Shown here: positions 1 through 6,729 of the stretch, piece by piece | Numbering within the stretch: position 1 is the first letter of the stretch | How the letters are laid out: each line of letters begins with the position of its first letter | Source: Planctomycetota bacterium | GTDB taxonomy: Bacteria > Planctomycetota > Phycisphaerae > UBA1845 | DNA: 9,279 nucleotides | Direction of reading: 5' to 3' | Assembly: GCA_022561415.1 (NCBI GenBank) | Contig: JADFRH010000072.1 | Span: forward strand, 1-9,279 | Program-made: the position numbers and the translations under genes | The notes under the pieces: generated by a model | The model's input: the letters and a program-made list of their open reading frames with translations, nothing else | Told to the model about the DNA's origin: nothing | Database searches by the model: none

Positions 1-9
1 CTTCGTCGA

Positions 10-1044
10 ATGCAAAAAGTATCCGTCATTATGACCGTTAGGAATGACCCGGTCGGCTGCGCCGTGACGCTCGATTCCCTGTCCAAACAGTCCCGCGTCG
101 CGGACGAGATCGTCGTGGTCGACGGCGGATCGACGGACGATACGGTCGCGGTCATCAAGCGGCTGGCGCAGACCAACCCCCGCATTCGGTGCGTTGAAAC
201 GGGCCGTGGCAACATCGCCCAGGGTAGAAACCTGGCCGCACGCATGGCAACGGGCGACATCCTCGCGTGCATCGACGGCGGTTGCAGGGCAGAGCCCGAT
301 TGGCTCGAGCGTCTGACTCGGCCGTTTGAGCTCGACGCCGAAACCGAGTTCGTCGCGGGGTTCTATCGGATCGAGCCGCGGTCTCTGTTGGAAACGGTGG
401 TCGGACTGGCGACGATGCGCGGGCAGCTCGAACCCATCAAGCCGGAGTCGTTCAATCCGTCGGCGCGGTCGCTGGCGTGTACGAAGAGCCTGTGGCAGCG
501 CGTGGGGGGCTGGCCTGAGTGGCTCCGCTTTTCCGAGGACACGCTGTTCGACCACAAGGTTCGCGCGCTCGGCGTCAAGTGGCACCTGGCCGAGGACGCG
601 GTGGTCCACTGGCGCCCGCGCACGTCGCTGCGGGCCGTCGGCAGGCAGTTCTACAACTACGGCACCGGGCGGGGACACACGCAGATCGGCGCGAAGAGCT
701 TCGCGTACAATCTCCGGAACGTTGCGCTGTGCGCGATGACCGCAGGGCTGTGCGGCGTGACGGCGTGGGCCGCACTCGTTCTCGCAGCCATGCTGATGTA
801 CTTCTATGTTTGGACGTTTCACCGCAAAGCGGTACGCGTCGCGCGTTGGGTCGGCAAGCGGACTTTGTCGGGCGGAGCCCGACCTACATCGGTCGGTCGA
901 TGGCGTGCGTATCCGCTGTGCCTCATCGTCATGTGGGTGGTTCTGTTTTCGAACCTCGTGGGGTATCTCGTCGGATCGTGGCAGCGCTGGCGAGATCGCG
1001 ATCGATTTCGGGGACGCATGGAGGCCTACCTGGCAGGCGTATGA
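10..1044 (+). CDS. Family 2 glycosyltransferase with C-terminal membrane segments
   Basis: Likely inverting sugar transferase (GT-A fold, GT2) that adds a sugar from a nucleotide donor to a surface glycan or lipid carrier at the inner membrane. Seen: the N-terminus VSVIMTVRND (residues 4-13), VDGGSTDDT (37-45) for nucleotide binding, CIDGG (87-91) at the usual DxD position, and SEDTLFDHKVRALG (175-188) with the ED pair expected of the catalytic base region. Hydrophobic segments lie at about 236-268 and 302-324. The loop between them (about 281-297) is coded by a dispersed repeat found elsewhere in the window. The ATG at 10 is used because the GT2 strand begins immediately after it; only nine bases precede it, so no ribosome site can be judged. 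It overlaps the next gene by ATGA, suggesting translational coupling. The donor and acceptor cannot be told from sequence. The family call is firm. Confidence 0.88.
   Translation: MQKVSVIMTVRNDPVGCAVTLDSLSKQSRVADEIVVVDGGSTDDTVAVIKRLAQTNPRIRCVETGRGNIAQGRNLAARMATGDILACIDGGCRAEPDWLERLTRPFELDAETEFVAGFYRIEPRSLLETVVGLATMRGQLEPIKPESFNPSARSLACTKSLWQRVGGWPEWLRFSEDTLFDHKVRALGVKWHLAEDAVVHWRPRTSLRAVGRQFYNYGTGRGHTQIGAKSFAYNLRNVALCAMTAGLCGVTAWAALVLAAMLMYFYVWTFHRKAVRVARWVGKRTLSGGARPTSVGRWRAYPLCLIVMWVVLFSNLVGYLVGSWQRWRDRDRFRGRMEAYLAGV
850..887 (+). repeat. Dispersed palindromic repeat inside glycosyltransferase gene
   Basis: Positions 850-871 match the unit of the tandem array at 6542-6625, read on the opposite strand, with a single mismatch (aagcg for aagcc). 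Directly after it, 867-883 forms a second small palindrome, gtcgggc-gga-gcccgac. The insertion keeps the frame and codes for VGKRTLSGGARPTSVGR, a charged loop between the predicted membrane segments of the host protein. Confidence 0.6.
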
Positions 1045-1484
1045 GTGCAAACGACACCGACAAGCCCGGTCCCAAAGCGGGCCGCAGGCGATGGCTCTGC
1101 GTTGCCTATGCGTTTCCGCCGATCAACCGCAGCGGCACGCACCGCACGCTGGGGTTCGTCAACCATCTCGATCGACTCGGCTGGGACGCCTCGGTCCTGA
1201 CGGTCCTACCGCGCGACGAGCCGTTGGACGAGTCGCTGATAAGAGAAGTTCCCGATTCGACGAGCGTCGTGCGCACGCCGTGGGTCGATCGGATCGCGCA
1301 GGTCAAAGGTTGGTTGCCGGGGGGTTCAGAAAACGTCAAAACGTCGAAACGTCAAAACAGAGGTGTCGACGTTTCGATCCCGGCGCGCCGGGATTTCGAC
1401 GTTTCTTCTTGCGACGCTCTTCTTCTCTTCGATCGCCTGGTCGCAGCGACCGGACGCGCATGCAGCGAGCGCTCCCATCCGTGA
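1041..1484 (+). CDS. GT4-type glycosyltransferase, N-terminal part only (split gene)
   Basis: The first 112 residues look like the start of a GT4/GT-B glycosyltransferase. RRWLCVAYAFPPINRSGTHR (residues 16-35) is the typical first strand with the PP-x-x-x-SG glycine loop, and LGFVNHLDRLGWDASVLTV follows as the next helix and strand. The ATG lies in an ATGA overlap with the upstream gene. From about 1377 the frame enters a palindrome and continues only as low-quality sequence to a stop at 1482-1484, sharing DNA with the M49 gene in another frame. No C-terminal sugar-binding domain follows, so the product as it stands (147 residues) should be inactive; this family usually has 350-450 residues. 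The missing part matches the minus-strand piece at 9279-8142, which reaches the same bases (cgacgtttcga) in the same frame. Interpreted as half of a gene split by inversion or misassembly. Confidence 0.75.
   Translation: MSANDTDKPGPKAGRRRWLCVAYAFPPINRSGTHRTLGFVNHLDRLGWDASVLTVLPRDEPLDESLIREVPDSTSVVRTPWVDRIAQVKGWLPGGSENVKTSKRQNRGVDVSIPARRDFDVSSCDALLLFDRLVAATGRACSERSHP
1331..1405. repeat. Repeat-rich junction with 18-bp perfect palindrome
   Basis: The left part (1331-1357) repeats acgtcaaa/acgtcgaaa motifs. The right part carries tcgacgttt twice as a direct repeat (1366-1374 and 1396-1404), flanking the perfect 18-bp palindrome atcccggcgcgccgggat (1377-1394). The left motifs are the reverse complement of the right ones, so the whole can fold as an imperfect inverted repeat. 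The bases cgacgtttcga (1367-1377) recur inverted at 9279-9269, the right edge of the window. This is the apparent breakpoint of the split GT4 gene. Confidence 0.7.
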
Positions 1485-3042
1485 TCGCCTGGCGCAATAC
1501 GCGACGGTGAAACTCACAGCCGATCTGAATGAGCTTACGCAGAACGAGAAGGAGATGCTCCCGCTCCTGATCGAAGCGGCCAAAGCGATGGACGAATCGT
1601 TCTGGATCCAGGCGTATGGCGACAAGCAGCAGCTCGCCGGCCTAAGCGGTGACATCTCGACGTACCGTTACACACGTATCAACTACGGTCCGTGGGACCG
1701 GTTGCATGACGACGAACCGTTTATCACAGGAGTCGGACCCAAACCCCTAGGCGCAAACTTCTACCCCGCCGACATGACCAAGGAGGAGTTCGAGCGATTC
1801 ATCGCTACACACCCCGGCAAGGCCAAACCCCTCACACATCTGTACACCATGGTTCGGCGCGGCGCCGATGGGAAATCGCTCCGCGCCATCCCGTATCACA
1901 GCTTTTTCAAGAAGCAAAACACGACCGCGTCTCGCCTGCTCCTGAGGGCGGCCGGGCTGGCCGAAGATCCCGGCCTGAAGCGATATCTGGAGCTTCGCGC
2001 CGACGCCCTGCTCTCCGACAAGTATCGTCCCAGCGACGTCGCCTGGCTCGACATGAAAGACAACCGTCTCGACATCGTGATCGGCCCGATCGAAACCTAC
2101 GAGGACAAACTCTTCGGGTACAAAGCGGCGTACGAAGCGTTCGTGCTGATCAAAGACAAGAAGTGGAGCAAGAGGCTGTTGAAGTATGCGGCACTTCTTC
2201 CGCAGCTTCAGAGGGATCTGCCCGTCGACGACGCCTACAAGCAGGAGAAGCCGGGGAGAAACTCGGACCTGAATGCGTACGATGTCGTTTACTACGCCGG
2301 CGACTGCAACGCCGGCGCCAAGACGATTGCCATCAATCTGCCCAACGACGAAACCGTCCAGCTCGAAAAGGGCTCGCGGCGGCTGCAGCTCAAGAACGCC
2401 ATGCGGGCCAAATACGACGAGATTCTTCTGCCGATCGCCGTGACCCTGATCGTCCACGATCAGCGCAAGCACATCACCTTCAACGCCTTCTTCGACAACA
2501 CGATGTTCCACGAGATCGCCCACGGGCTGGGCATCAAGAACACGATCAACGGAAAGGGAACGGTGCGCTCGGCCCTGAAGAACCTGGCCTCGGCGATGGA
2601 AGAGGGCAAGGCCGACGTGCTCGGGCTCTACATGATTACCAAGCTGGCGGAGCGGGGTCTGATCCACAAGAGCAACGTCAAGAACAGCTTCGTCACGTTC
2701 CTGACCGGAATCTTCCGGTCTATACGATTCGGTGCCTCCAGCGCCCACGGACGGGCCAACATGCTTCGGTTCAATTTCTTCAGGGAGGCCGGTGCCTTCA
2801 GCCGGGATACCAAGACCGGCTTGTATCGGGTCGACTTCGACAAAATGAGAGCCGCCATCGCCGCCCTCTCGCGGAAGATTCTCACGCTCCAGGGCGACGG
2901 CGACTACGAAGGCGCGAAAGAGCTGATGGAACGCATGGGCAACGTCGGCCCGGTCCTCCAGGCCGATCTCGACCGCCTCGGCAACGCCGGCATTCCGGTC
3001 GACATCATCTTCCGGCAGGGCATGGCCGAGCTCGAGCCGTAG
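1363..3042 (+). CDS. Exported M49-like zinc metallopeptidase (dipeptidyl-peptidase III family)
   Basis: Related to dipeptidyl-peptidase III, which removes dipeptides from peptide N-termini using one zinc ion. Seen: a zinc motif HEIAH (383-387) with catalytic Glu384, and EEGKAD (413-418), matching the family's EECRAE/D third-ligand motif at the usual distance. Other conserved-looking blocks are MDESFWIQAYGD (76-87), YGPWDRLHDDEPF (108-120), IETYEDKLFGYKAAYEAFV (243-261) and AGDCNAGAKTIAINLPND (312-329). The motif is HExxH rather than the HExxGH of classical members, a variant I recall from some bacterial relatives. Residues 11-25 are hydrophobic and AHAASA follows, so a signal peptide and periplasmic or outer location are likely. 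The start is uncertain: GTG at 1363 lies inside the repeat junction with no ribosome site, so the native start may have been lost or changed. Its peptide or other substrate cannot be read from sequence. Confidence 0.82.
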   Translation: MSTFRSRRAGISTFLLATLFFSSIAWSQRPDAHAASAPIRDRLAQYATVKLTADLNELTQNEKEMLPLLIEAAKAMDESFWIQAYGDKQQLAGLSGDISTYRYTRINYGPWDRLHDDEPFITGVGPKPLGANFYPADMTKEEFERFIATHPGKAKPLTHLYTMVRRGADGKSLRAIPYHSFFKKQNTTASRLLLRAAGLAEDPGLKRYLELRADALLSDKYRPSDVAWLDMKDNRLDIVIGPIETYEDKLFGYKAAYEAFVLIKDKKWSKRLLKYAALLPQLQRDLPVDDAYKQEKPGRNSDLNAYDVVYYAGDCNAGAKTIAINLPNDETVQLEKGSRRLQLKNAMRAKYDEILLPIAVTLIVHDQRKHITFNAFFDNTMFHEIAHGLGIKNTINGKGTVRSALKNLASAMEEGKADVLGLYMITKLAERGLIHKSNVKNSFVTFLTGIFRSIRFGASSAHGRANMLRFNFFREAGAFSRDTKTGLYRVDFDKMRAAIAALSRKILTLQGDGDYEGAKELMERMGNVGPVLQADLDRLGNAGIPVDIIFRQGMAELEP

Positions 3043-3067
3043 AAGCTACGCAACCGTTAAAGAAGCC

Positions 3068-3136
3068 TGTGGGACAGACTTTCTAGTCTGTCACTAGCTT
3101 CTCTTGCCCACGGAATGACCGACTGGAAAGTCGGTC
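3068..3136. terminator. Paired REP-like hairpins between convergent genes
   Basis: Two perfect hairpins with 8-bp stems and 4-base loops: gacagact-ttct-agtctgtc (3073-3092) and gaccgact-ggaa-agtcggtc (3117-3136). Each is extended by tgtggg or its complement on the outer side, so the two units are inverted copies of one another with a few changes, like a bacterial interspersed mosaic (REP pair). They lie 30 bases past the M49 stop and 24 bases past the stop of the Cys-rich gene, where a bidirectional transcription end would be useful. There is no U-tract, so intrinsic termination is not certain; mRNA 3'-end protection is an alternative. Confidence 0.6.
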
Positions 3137-3159
3137 CCACACAATGCCGGGAAAGGCTC

Positions 3160-6090
3160 TCAGTGGACCGCACGTCGACGGCGCCGATCGACATAGTCCC
3201 CTCGCCGACCGCGCATGCCCAGCAGCGAGATCAACGTAAGCGGTAGGATCATCGTGTTGAACGCGCCGCACATGCCGCCGCCGGCACCGCAATCCGCGCT
3301 CGGCGGTAGCGGCTGCCCCGGCTCATCCGGCGCGGCGCTGGGCACGATGCCCACAGCGAACGTACCGAATTCGAGCAGCTCGACCCAGGCCGAATTCGTA
3401 CCGGGATTGACGCCGAAATCGCCGACAAGGCCCGTAGCGTCGCCCACGCCTGCGTCGTTTGTCCCGGCCGCCTCGTACTCGCCGAGAGTTTGGTTCAGAC
3501 GACGCACGCGCAAGCCAGTCTCGTCAAGATCACCGCTCTCCACATCAGCCTGCTTATATCCGAGCAGCAGCGTGAACGTGGCGTCGGGTTCCTGACCTGT
3601 CACGTCGATCGTGACGCTGCCGCCGAGTGTGACTTCATCCTCGAATCCCGGGAAGCCGTCGATCAGGCGCGACGTCGTCGGCAAGGGTTCCGGATTGAAG
3701 GTGATGGAAAACGCCACATCACCCCCCGCGCCGAACGCCAGGATGGTCACGTCCACGGCTTCGCCCGATCCGTCCGTCACGAGTATCGAAAGATCGCCGG
3801 CGGCATCCCTCGACACCTCCACGCTCGCGCCCGGCGTCGGTGAGCTGATCTCCAGCGTCAGCGATTCGCCGAAGGCGTCCGTCAGTACCATCGTCAAATC
3901 GCCCGCCTCGTCGATCACGACGTCGAATTGCGAACCCGAGCCAAACCCGTTCACGCCGAGTTCGAGAATCAATCCGCCGTCCGCTTCGGTAAGCGTGAGC
4001 GACTGATTACCGTCATCATCAATGGACACGGCAATGTCGTCCTCCGCGTCAAGACCGTTCAGGACAACCACCAAGGCCGGATCGTCCGCGTTGCCGACCG
4101 TCACCGTCGTTTCGCCGTTGTCTCCCACCTCGACGACGACACTGTCCCCGACGGGCTCCTCGTCGGGCAGCGGGTCGCACACCCCCGTGACTGCATTGCA
4201 GACTGAATCCGGGCCGCAATCCACCGGTACGTTCGAGCAATTTCCGGTGGCCGTACAAGTGTCCTCGGTGCATGGATCCTGGTCGTCGCAGTCAGCGTCG
4301 GTTGTACATTCTGGAGGAGGCGGCGGTGGCGGAGGGGGTGGTGGCGGAGGAGGAGGACACGTATCCGCGTGTGTGCATATGCCGGCACCGTTGCACACGT
4401 CATCCGTGCAATCGTTCCCGTCATCCGTGCAAACCGTGCCATTGGGATGGTCGTTCGACAAGCACGCACCCGCCCCGTCGCACTTATCAGGGTTTGTGCA
4501 GACGTCATCGGTGCCATCGCCGCAGGCGAGACCGGCGGTGGCTGCGGAATCCTGCGTGCATATTCCGGATTGGCAGGAATCATCGCAGAAGTTCGAGTCG
4601 GCGTCTTGATCGCATGGGGTTCCATCGGCCGCCGTAACATCGACCGGACACGTGGGCGAAACACCGTCGCACGTCTCGGGGGCATCGCAGACCCCCACGG
4701 CCGGACGGCATTCGTAGGCAGCGGTCTCCACGTCTTGAGCTTGGATACAGCTTCCCGCCCCATCACACTGCGCGTCGTCGCAATCGCCAGGCGTAGAGTC
4801 CGTACATTGCGTACCGACCGCCCGATCGTTTGCCTGGCAGGCATCGCTCACGCCGTCGCACGTGTCGGCGTCTGTGCAATCATCGACCGTCGGATCACCG
4901 CACGGCGTGGCATCCACCACCATGGCATCCACGCCACACGCGCCACCATTGACGCCGTCGCATGTCTCGGGCGCATCGCAGACGCCCGCGGCCACGCGGC
5001 ACTCGTAGGCTGCGCTCTCCACGTCTTGATCCTGAACACAGATTCCCGCTCCATCACACTGCGCGTCGTCGCAATCGCCCGGCGTAGAGTCAGTACATTG
5101 CGTACTTGCCGCCTCGTCGTTGTTCAGGCACGCACCCGCCCCATCGCACATATCCGGGTTTGTGCAATCGTCGTCGGTCGGATCACCGCAGGAGAATCCG
5201 ACCAATTCATCGTTGGCCTGGCACGCGCCTGCTCCGTCACAGGTGTCGGGGTTTGTGCAGTCATCGTCCGTCGGATCACCGCAGGCGAATCCAGCCGGTT
5301 CATCGTTGTCATTGCAGACGCCGGCGAGGCAGCTATCCGAGGCCGTGCAGGCACCCGTACCATTACCCGTACACACCGTGCCGTCGGCGACCGGCTGCGC
5401 TTCGCAGGCGTCTGTCGTCTCGTTGCAGACGCCGGCGTTACAGTCATCAGTAAATGAACTGCAGTCGATTGGGGTACCGGGCTGACAAACGCTGCCATCG
5501 AAAGTCTCGATGCCGCTGCAGAACAGCCCGTCGTCGCAAGCGCTCGTGATGTCGCCCGAAACGCCCCGGCACGGCAGAAGCGTCGTGCTGTTCAATCGAG
5601 TCAGCTTGGTCACAAGAGGTGAGGCGTCCCAGAACGTTATGTTCGTCGTGCCTTCCGCAATCACATCAAACGTCAACGTCGCGATCGTGGCGTCGGCCGA
5701 CGTCGAGCCGCCGAAAGTGTATGAAGCGATGTAGGTAATATCGCCGGCGACATCCTCCTCCGAGAAGAACTCCTCCCAACCTGACCCGGCGTTCGTCGTG
5801 ATGTCGGTCAATAAGTCGATCGACAAAACCGAGGCATCATAGCTTATGAGTGCCTGCGCACCGTTGATCGCTGATGTCAGGTTGCTGACCTCCAGCGTAA
5901 CGGTAACCACATCGCCGGGCTTGACGGATTCCGACCCGGCCGCGACGTTCAGGTCCAGGTTGGCGTCCGGCGACACGCAGGCATCTTGGGCCGATGCGCT
6001 TCCGCCGCCACTCGGCGCCAGAGCCGGGCTCAGCGCAGCCCAGGCGCCGACAGAGGCGATCAGAATAGCGCGCCACGGCCTTCGGAACAT
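3160..6090 (-). CDS. Large secreted Cys-rich repeat protein with cohesin-like N-terminus and C-terminal anchor
   Basis: An exported 976-residue protein, probably held at the cell surface; no enzymatic motif is seen. Order of parts: signal peptide (residues 1-35, SASA before QDAC); a cohesin-like beta domain (about 43-172, with VKPGDVVTVTLEVSN and a regular strand pattern); a Cys/Asp-rich region (about 185-639) built of CGDPTDDDCTNPDxCDGAGAC-type units starting at 270, 301, 397 and 523 plus CDAPETCDG units; a run of 15 prolines inside it (579-593); an acidic, Gly/Asp-rich beta region (about 645-925) ending in a TFAVGI strand; and a tail with C934 and C941, a hydrophobic stretch (943-959) and an arginine cluster. 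That tail resembles bacterial C-terminal sorting signals. The Asp-rich loops suggest calcium binding (inferred). An upstream ATG at 6237 is open, but the ATG at 6090 is preferred: it starts the signal peptide and has a strong ribosome site. Confidence 0.85.
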   Translation of the reverse strand: MFRRPWRAILIASVGAWAALSPALAPSGGGSASAQDACVSPDANLDLNVAAGSESVKPGDVVTVTLEVSNLTSAINGAQALISYDASVLSIDLLTDITTNAGSGWEEFFSEEDVAGDITYIASYTFGGSTSADATIATLTFDVIAEGTTNITFWDASPLVTKLTRLNSTTLLPCRGVSGDITSACDDGLFCSGIETFDGSVCQPGTPIDCSSFTDDCNAGVCNETTDACEAQPVADGTVCTGNGTGACTASDSCLAGVCNDNDEPAGFACGDPTDDDCTNPDTCDGAGACQANDELVGFSCGDPTDDDCTNPDMCDGAGACLNNDEAASTQCTDSTPGDCDDAQCDGAGICVQDQDVESAAYECRVAAGVCDAPETCDGVNGGACGVDAMVVDATPCGDPTVDDCTDADTCDGVSDACQANDRAVGTQCTDSTPGDCDDAQCDGAGSCIQAQDVETAAYECRPAVGVCDAPETCDGVSPTCPVDVTAADGTPCDQDADSNFCDDSCQSGICTQDSAATAGLACGDGTDDVCTNPDKCDGAGACLSNDHPNGTVCTDDGNDCTDDVCNGAGICTHADTCPPPPPPPPPPPPPPPECTTDADCDDQDPCTEDTCTATGNCSNVPVDCGPDSVCNAVTGVCDPLPDEEPVGDSVVVEVGDNGETTVTVGNADDPALVVVLNGLDAEDDIAVSIDDDGNQSLTLTEADGGLILELGVNGFGSGSQFDVVIDEAGDLTMVLTDAFGESLTLEISSPTPGASVEVSRDAAGDLSILVTDGSGEAVDVTILAFGAGGDVAFSITFNPEPLPTTSRLIDGFPGFEDEVTLGGSVTIDVTGQEPDATFTLLLGYKQADVESGDLDETGLRVRRLNQTLGEYEAAGTNDAGVGDATGLVGDFGVNPGTNSAWVELLEFGTFAVGIVPSAAPDEPGQPLPPSADCGAGGGMCGAFNTMILPLTLISLLGMRGRRGDYVDRRRRRAVH
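4312..4358. other. Purine/G-rich tract encoding a 15-proline hinge
   Basis: On the plus strand this stretch is almost purely G with A, T or C interruptions and has many GG and GGG runs. On the minus (coding) strand it encodes fifteen consecutive prolines using all four CCN codons. The G-rich strand is the transcription template of the Cys-rich gene and could form a G-quadruplex. The protein segment would act as a stiff linker between Cys-rich units, and translating it should depend on EF-P. Confidence 0.7.
4612..5100 (-). repeat. Internal 97-residue duplication in the Cys-rich protein
   Basis: Two copies of a 66-67-residue block lie in tandem with a period of 97 residues (291 bp): residues 331-397 (DNA 5100-4900) and 428-493 (4809-4612). 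Both start QCTDSTPGDCDDAQCDGAG and contain QDVE(S/T)AAYECR and GVCDAPETCDGV. The DNA is also very similar, including silent positions, pointing to fairly recent duplication or gene conversion. The copies differ by one codon in length and at scattered sites near the end. Confidence 0.8.
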
Positions 6091-6091
6091 C

Positions 6092-6104
6092 CTACCTCCC
6101 CTTG
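6092..6104 (-). promoter_or_regulatory. Strong ribosome binding site fixing the start at 6090
   Basis: On the minus strand the bases before the ATG read caaggggaggtagg. The gggagg core is a near-ideal Shine-Dalgarno sequence and supports the 6090 start over the in-frame ATG at 6237. It is the clearest ribosome site in the window; several other genes here rely on stop/start overlaps. Confidence 0.75.
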
Positions 6105-6131
6105 CTTCACACCGTATCAACGTCTGCTCGG

Positions 6132-6145
6132 CCCCCCCAAAAAAA
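6132..6145. promoter_or_regulatory. C7/A7 double homopolymer tract in 5' leader
   Basis: Seven C followed by seven A on the plus strand (T7 then G7 on the coding strand), 42-55 bases before the start of the Cys-rich surface protein. Such tracts are prone to slipped-strand length changes. No confident promoter boxes flank it at suitable spacing, so an effect on expression is only a possibility. Confidence 0.45.
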
Positions 6146-6335
6146 GACCGCTGTATGCTTGTACCGAACGAGTTTGCCCTACCATACTTGCCTTCTGGAA
6201 CAACGCGCATGCCGATGTGGTTAAGTATCCCGCTCAAAGCCGCCGCGCAGACCGCTCCATTCCATAGAACGCCCTTCCCTGCGGAACAAGCGACGCCGTC
6301 CCACTCCCGGAACGGCCAACCCCAAACGTTTATGC

Positions 6336-6364
6336 ATTATAACCCCGCTTATCCGCCCGTGGAA
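6336..6364 (-). promoter_or_regulatory. Candidate sigma-70-like promoter for the Cys-rich gene
   Basis: The minus strand carries a perfect TATAAT at 6341-6336, with TTCCAC (three of six matches to TTGACA) 17 bases upstream at 6364-6359. Transcription would start near 6329, giving a leader of about 240 bases that includes the C7/A7 tract. Only the -10 box is strong, so this is tentative. Confidence 0.3.
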
Positions 6365-6541
6365 GCGCGCGCTTGGAAAACAGGTCGAACATTCGCAGCC
6401 GGTCTTGCAGAGCGATTCGACCACACATAGCTTCCCGCCTCGCCGATAAGTTCGCACCTCCATGCGCACCCGACGACGCCATGCGCGTTATCGCACGGTG
6501 TCTACGAAACCTGGGCAAACTGATTCGATCGCAAACCGACC

Positions 6542-6625
6542 GACGAAGTCGACGTGCGGACCGACAAAGTCGGCTTGCCGGACGACAAAGTCGGCTTGCC
6601 GGACGACAAAGTCGGCTTGCCGACC
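6542..6625 (+). repeat. Four-copy 21-bp tandem array (GACAAAGTCGGCTTGCCG unit)
   Basis: Three near-identical units start at 6563, 6584 and 6605 with an exact period of 21 bases; a degenerate fourth starts at 6542. Each unit holds two overlapping inverted motifs (ccgac...gtcgg and cggc...gccg). The array ends about 105 bases before the MBL start. The same unit occurs as single copies inside coding sequence at 850-871 and 8318-8339, and more weakly at 7645-7670. The spacing of two helical turns would place all units on the same face of the DNA. Confidence 0.85.
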
Positions 6626-6729
6626 GTCCTCGCAGCGATAGTAAGCTGGGGCTGGGTCCGTTACCATGAAGAACCGGCCATCTGTGCGGCACCGGAGGAA
6701 ATACGAGGAACCGGAGTTATCGGACGACC

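Larger units (their letters stand above)
6106..6729. other. Long divergent intergenic region
   Basis: About 620 bases lie between the divergent Cys-rich and MBL genes with no convincing coding potential. Open frames here are short and biased by the repeats. The region contains the C7/A7 tract (6132-6145), a minus-strand TATAAT box (6336-6341) and the 21-bp tandem array (6542-6625). Its left half is lower in GC than the genes around it. No tRNA, riboswitch or other structured RNA was recognised. Confidence 0.6.

Noticed and set aside
1747..2748. Minus-strand open frame (333 codons) opposite the M49-like gene
   Set aside because: The plus strand has clear zinc and family motifs; the antisense product is composition-driven, as often seen in GC-rich DNA.
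4369..5457. Long plus-strand open frame (362 codons) opposite the Cys-rich gene
   Set aside because: It is antisense to a strongly supported gene; its Arg/Ala/Val-rich product mirrors the Cys/Asp repeats and has no recognisable domain.
3160..6090. Cellulosome scaffold based on the cohesin-like domain
   Set aside because: There is a single cohesin-like domain, with no dockerin, carbohydrate-binding module or glycoside hydrolase in the window.
3160..6237. Start of the Cys-rich protein at the upstream ATG (6237)
   Set aside because: The extra 49 residues precede a typical signal peptide and lack a ribosome site, whereas 6090 has a strong one.
6542..6625. Possible CRISPR array
   Set aside because: The units abut with a 21-base period and no unique spacers, and no cas genes are present.
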